From: JAQVCM01 sp040403095
GTDB taxonomy: Bacteria > Bacteroidota > Bacteroidia > Flavobacteriales_D > Crocinitomicaceae
Direction: 5' to 3'
Length of the DNA stretch: 64,000 nucleotides
NCBI GenBank assembly: GCA_040403095.1
Contig: JBBALI010000006.1
Coordinates: 65,168-129,167 of the forward strand
Shown here: positions 63,043 to 64,000 of the stretch, in pieces
Position numbering within the stretch: the stretch's first letter is position 1
Layout of the letters: each line of letters begins with the position of its first letter
Program-made: the position numbers and the translations under genes
Notes under the pieces: model-generated
The model's database searches: none
What the model saw: only the letters and a program-made list of their open reading frames with translations
Told to the model about the DNA's origin: nothing

Positions 63043-64000
63043 ATGAACAAAGAAAAAATAGAAAAAATTTGGGTTGATATCATACATTCGGGAAAAGGCG
63101 AATTCGAATATCAATTATTATCGAAAAAATCGGTTCCACAACTAAACATTGGTTATAATAAAAAAAATCAAAGATGTTTAATACTAGAGTTGCCTTTAAA
63201 ATTTGAAAAAAGCTTTCAACAATTTGAAAAAGAAAATCTCTCTTTAAAATATTTTAATAGAGAAAGGTGTTTATGCATTATTCTTAATGATGATTTTTTC
63301 AAAGATTTATTTGACGATTTAATTTTATCTATTTACAGTAAAATATATGACATTTCAAATCCTGAAGAATATTCAGAATTATTCACTAGGCATTTTTTTA
63401 AATGGAGTTCTTTTTTTGAAAATAAAAGAAACGAAGGGTTAACCAAAGATCAAGTTAAAGGATTAATAGGTGAACTAATTTACCTAAAAAACCTTTTGTT
63501 GCATTCAGATGATAATGTGGATAATGTCTTACTTTCTTGGAGAGGTCCCTATGATGATGGACATGATTTTATTTTTGATTTTACAGATTATGAAATTAAA
63601 ACGATAGAAAAGACAAAAAACAATGTCCGTATTTCTAGTGAATTCCAATTAGATTCAGAAAAAGGCAAAAAAATTGAATTAGTAGTAATTACTGTTGAGT
63701 TTGATATTGATAATGGTAAAAGTTTAAAAAATATTACTGATGAAATAAAATCGATAGTTCTAAATAAATTAGGAGATAATTCAATTTTTATAACTGCATT
63801 ATCTCAAAAAGGTTTGACCATTGGAGATTTAGAACAATATGAGATTTATCGTTTTAATCCTATTCTTGAAACTTCATATGATAGTTCTACTGATTCATTT
63901 CCGAAGTTAATAAAATCAAAATTGCCGGAACAAATAAATAAATTAAATTACAATATTAGATTAAACTTAATTGAAGAATTTATAATCAACACAAAACATT
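63043..64000 (+). CDS. PD-(D/E)XK nuclease-like protein (DUF4420), 3'-truncated by window edge
   Basis: The frame is open from ATG 63043 to the right edge (319 codons seen). LTKDQVKGLIGELIYLKNLL gives the N-terminal Glu, SWRGPYDDGHDFIF the Asp, and DYEIKTIEKT the E-x-K of a PD-(D/E)XK core, roughly residues 142-193. This is the DUF4420-type nuclease found beside Z1 and GHKL genes. It is probably the restriction endonuclease of the island. The stop codon and any further genes lie beyond the window. Confidence 0.8.
   Translation, partial: MNKEKIEKIWVDIIHSGKGEFEYQLLSKKSVPQLNIGYNKKNQRCLILELPLKFEKSFQQFEKENLSLKYFNRERCLCIILNDDFFKDLFDDLILSIYSKIYDISNPEEYSELFTRHFFKWSSFFENKRNEGLTKDQVKGLIGELIYLKNLLLHSDDNVDNVLLSWRGPYDDGHDFIFDFTDYEIKTIEKTKNNVRISSEFQLDSEKGKKIELVVITVEFDIDNGKSLKNITDEIKSIVLNKLGDNSIFITALSQKGLTIGDLEQYEIYRFNPILETSYDSSTDSFPKLIKSKLPEQINKLNYNIRLNLIEEFIINTKH

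Overview
This 64 kb window is AT-rich chromosomal DNA from a member of the Bacteroidota, most likely Flavobacteriales. The signs are type IX secretion (T9SS) cargo with CHU_C-type and type A sorting tails, SprB-like repeats, the lineage-typical families DUF4290, DUF6526 and DUF2061, start codons without clear Shine-Dalgarno sequences, and repeated -7 boxes of the Bacteroidota form TAnnTTTG. No rRNA, tRNA, CRISPR array or insertion sequence was seen.

Bases 1-22217 form one long plus-strand cell-surface polysaccharide locus. It starts with the end of a nucleotide-sugar dehydrogenase and a small mannose-6-phosphate isomerase-type cupin. A PAPS module follows (DUF2061 protein, cysC, cysD, cysN, cysQ), then three of the four dTDP-rhamnose genes (rfbA, rfbC, rfbD; rfbB is not here). 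Next come a Wzx flippase, three clear sulfotransferases plus one divergent sulfotransferase-like protein, three glycosyltransferases, a Wzy-like polymerase, a beta-helix protein, a polysaccharide deacetylase, a WecA-type initiating transferase, a Wza-like export lipoprotein and a Wzc-like tyrosine autokinase. No PAPS reductase or sulfite reductase is present, so the sulfate genes most likely feed sulfation of the polysaccharide. CysQ would remove the PAP by-product.

Bases 22218-34748 read on the minus strand: recG, then an operon of outer-membrane porin, PstS-, PstC-, PstA- and PstB-like proteins and an FAD/NAD(P)-binding protein, then a TonB-dependent receptor and an Rrf2-family regulator. 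The porin operon and the receptor gene share an almost identical 27-bp palindromic element beside a TTTG -33 box. This suggests one small regulon, probably under the neighbouring Rrf2 protein.

Bases 34842-56769 are mostly housekeeping and surface genes: DUF6526 protein, gdhA, a large T9SS adhesin-like protein, DUF4290 protein, murA (Asp at the usual catalytic Cys), a TlpA-like thioredoxin, grpE and dnaJ (one zinc site lost; grpE has a sigma-54-like promoter), an M48 protease, an SGNH-like esterase with a PKD domain, an FG-GAP protein with a T9SS tail, ispE, accA, a WYL regulator, a DinB protein, an AraC regulator and a DUF983 protein. Several intergenic gaps hold palindromic or tandem repeats.

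Bases 56900-64000 hold a defence island that runs off the right edge: a C-protein-like regulator behind a perfect 16-bp palindrome, a cytosine-5 DNA methyltransferase, a GHKL (MORC/MutL-like) ATPase, a Z1-domain SF2-helicase-like ATPase and a PD-(D/E)XK nuclease-like protein. Together they look like a MORC-Z1 type restriction-modification system.
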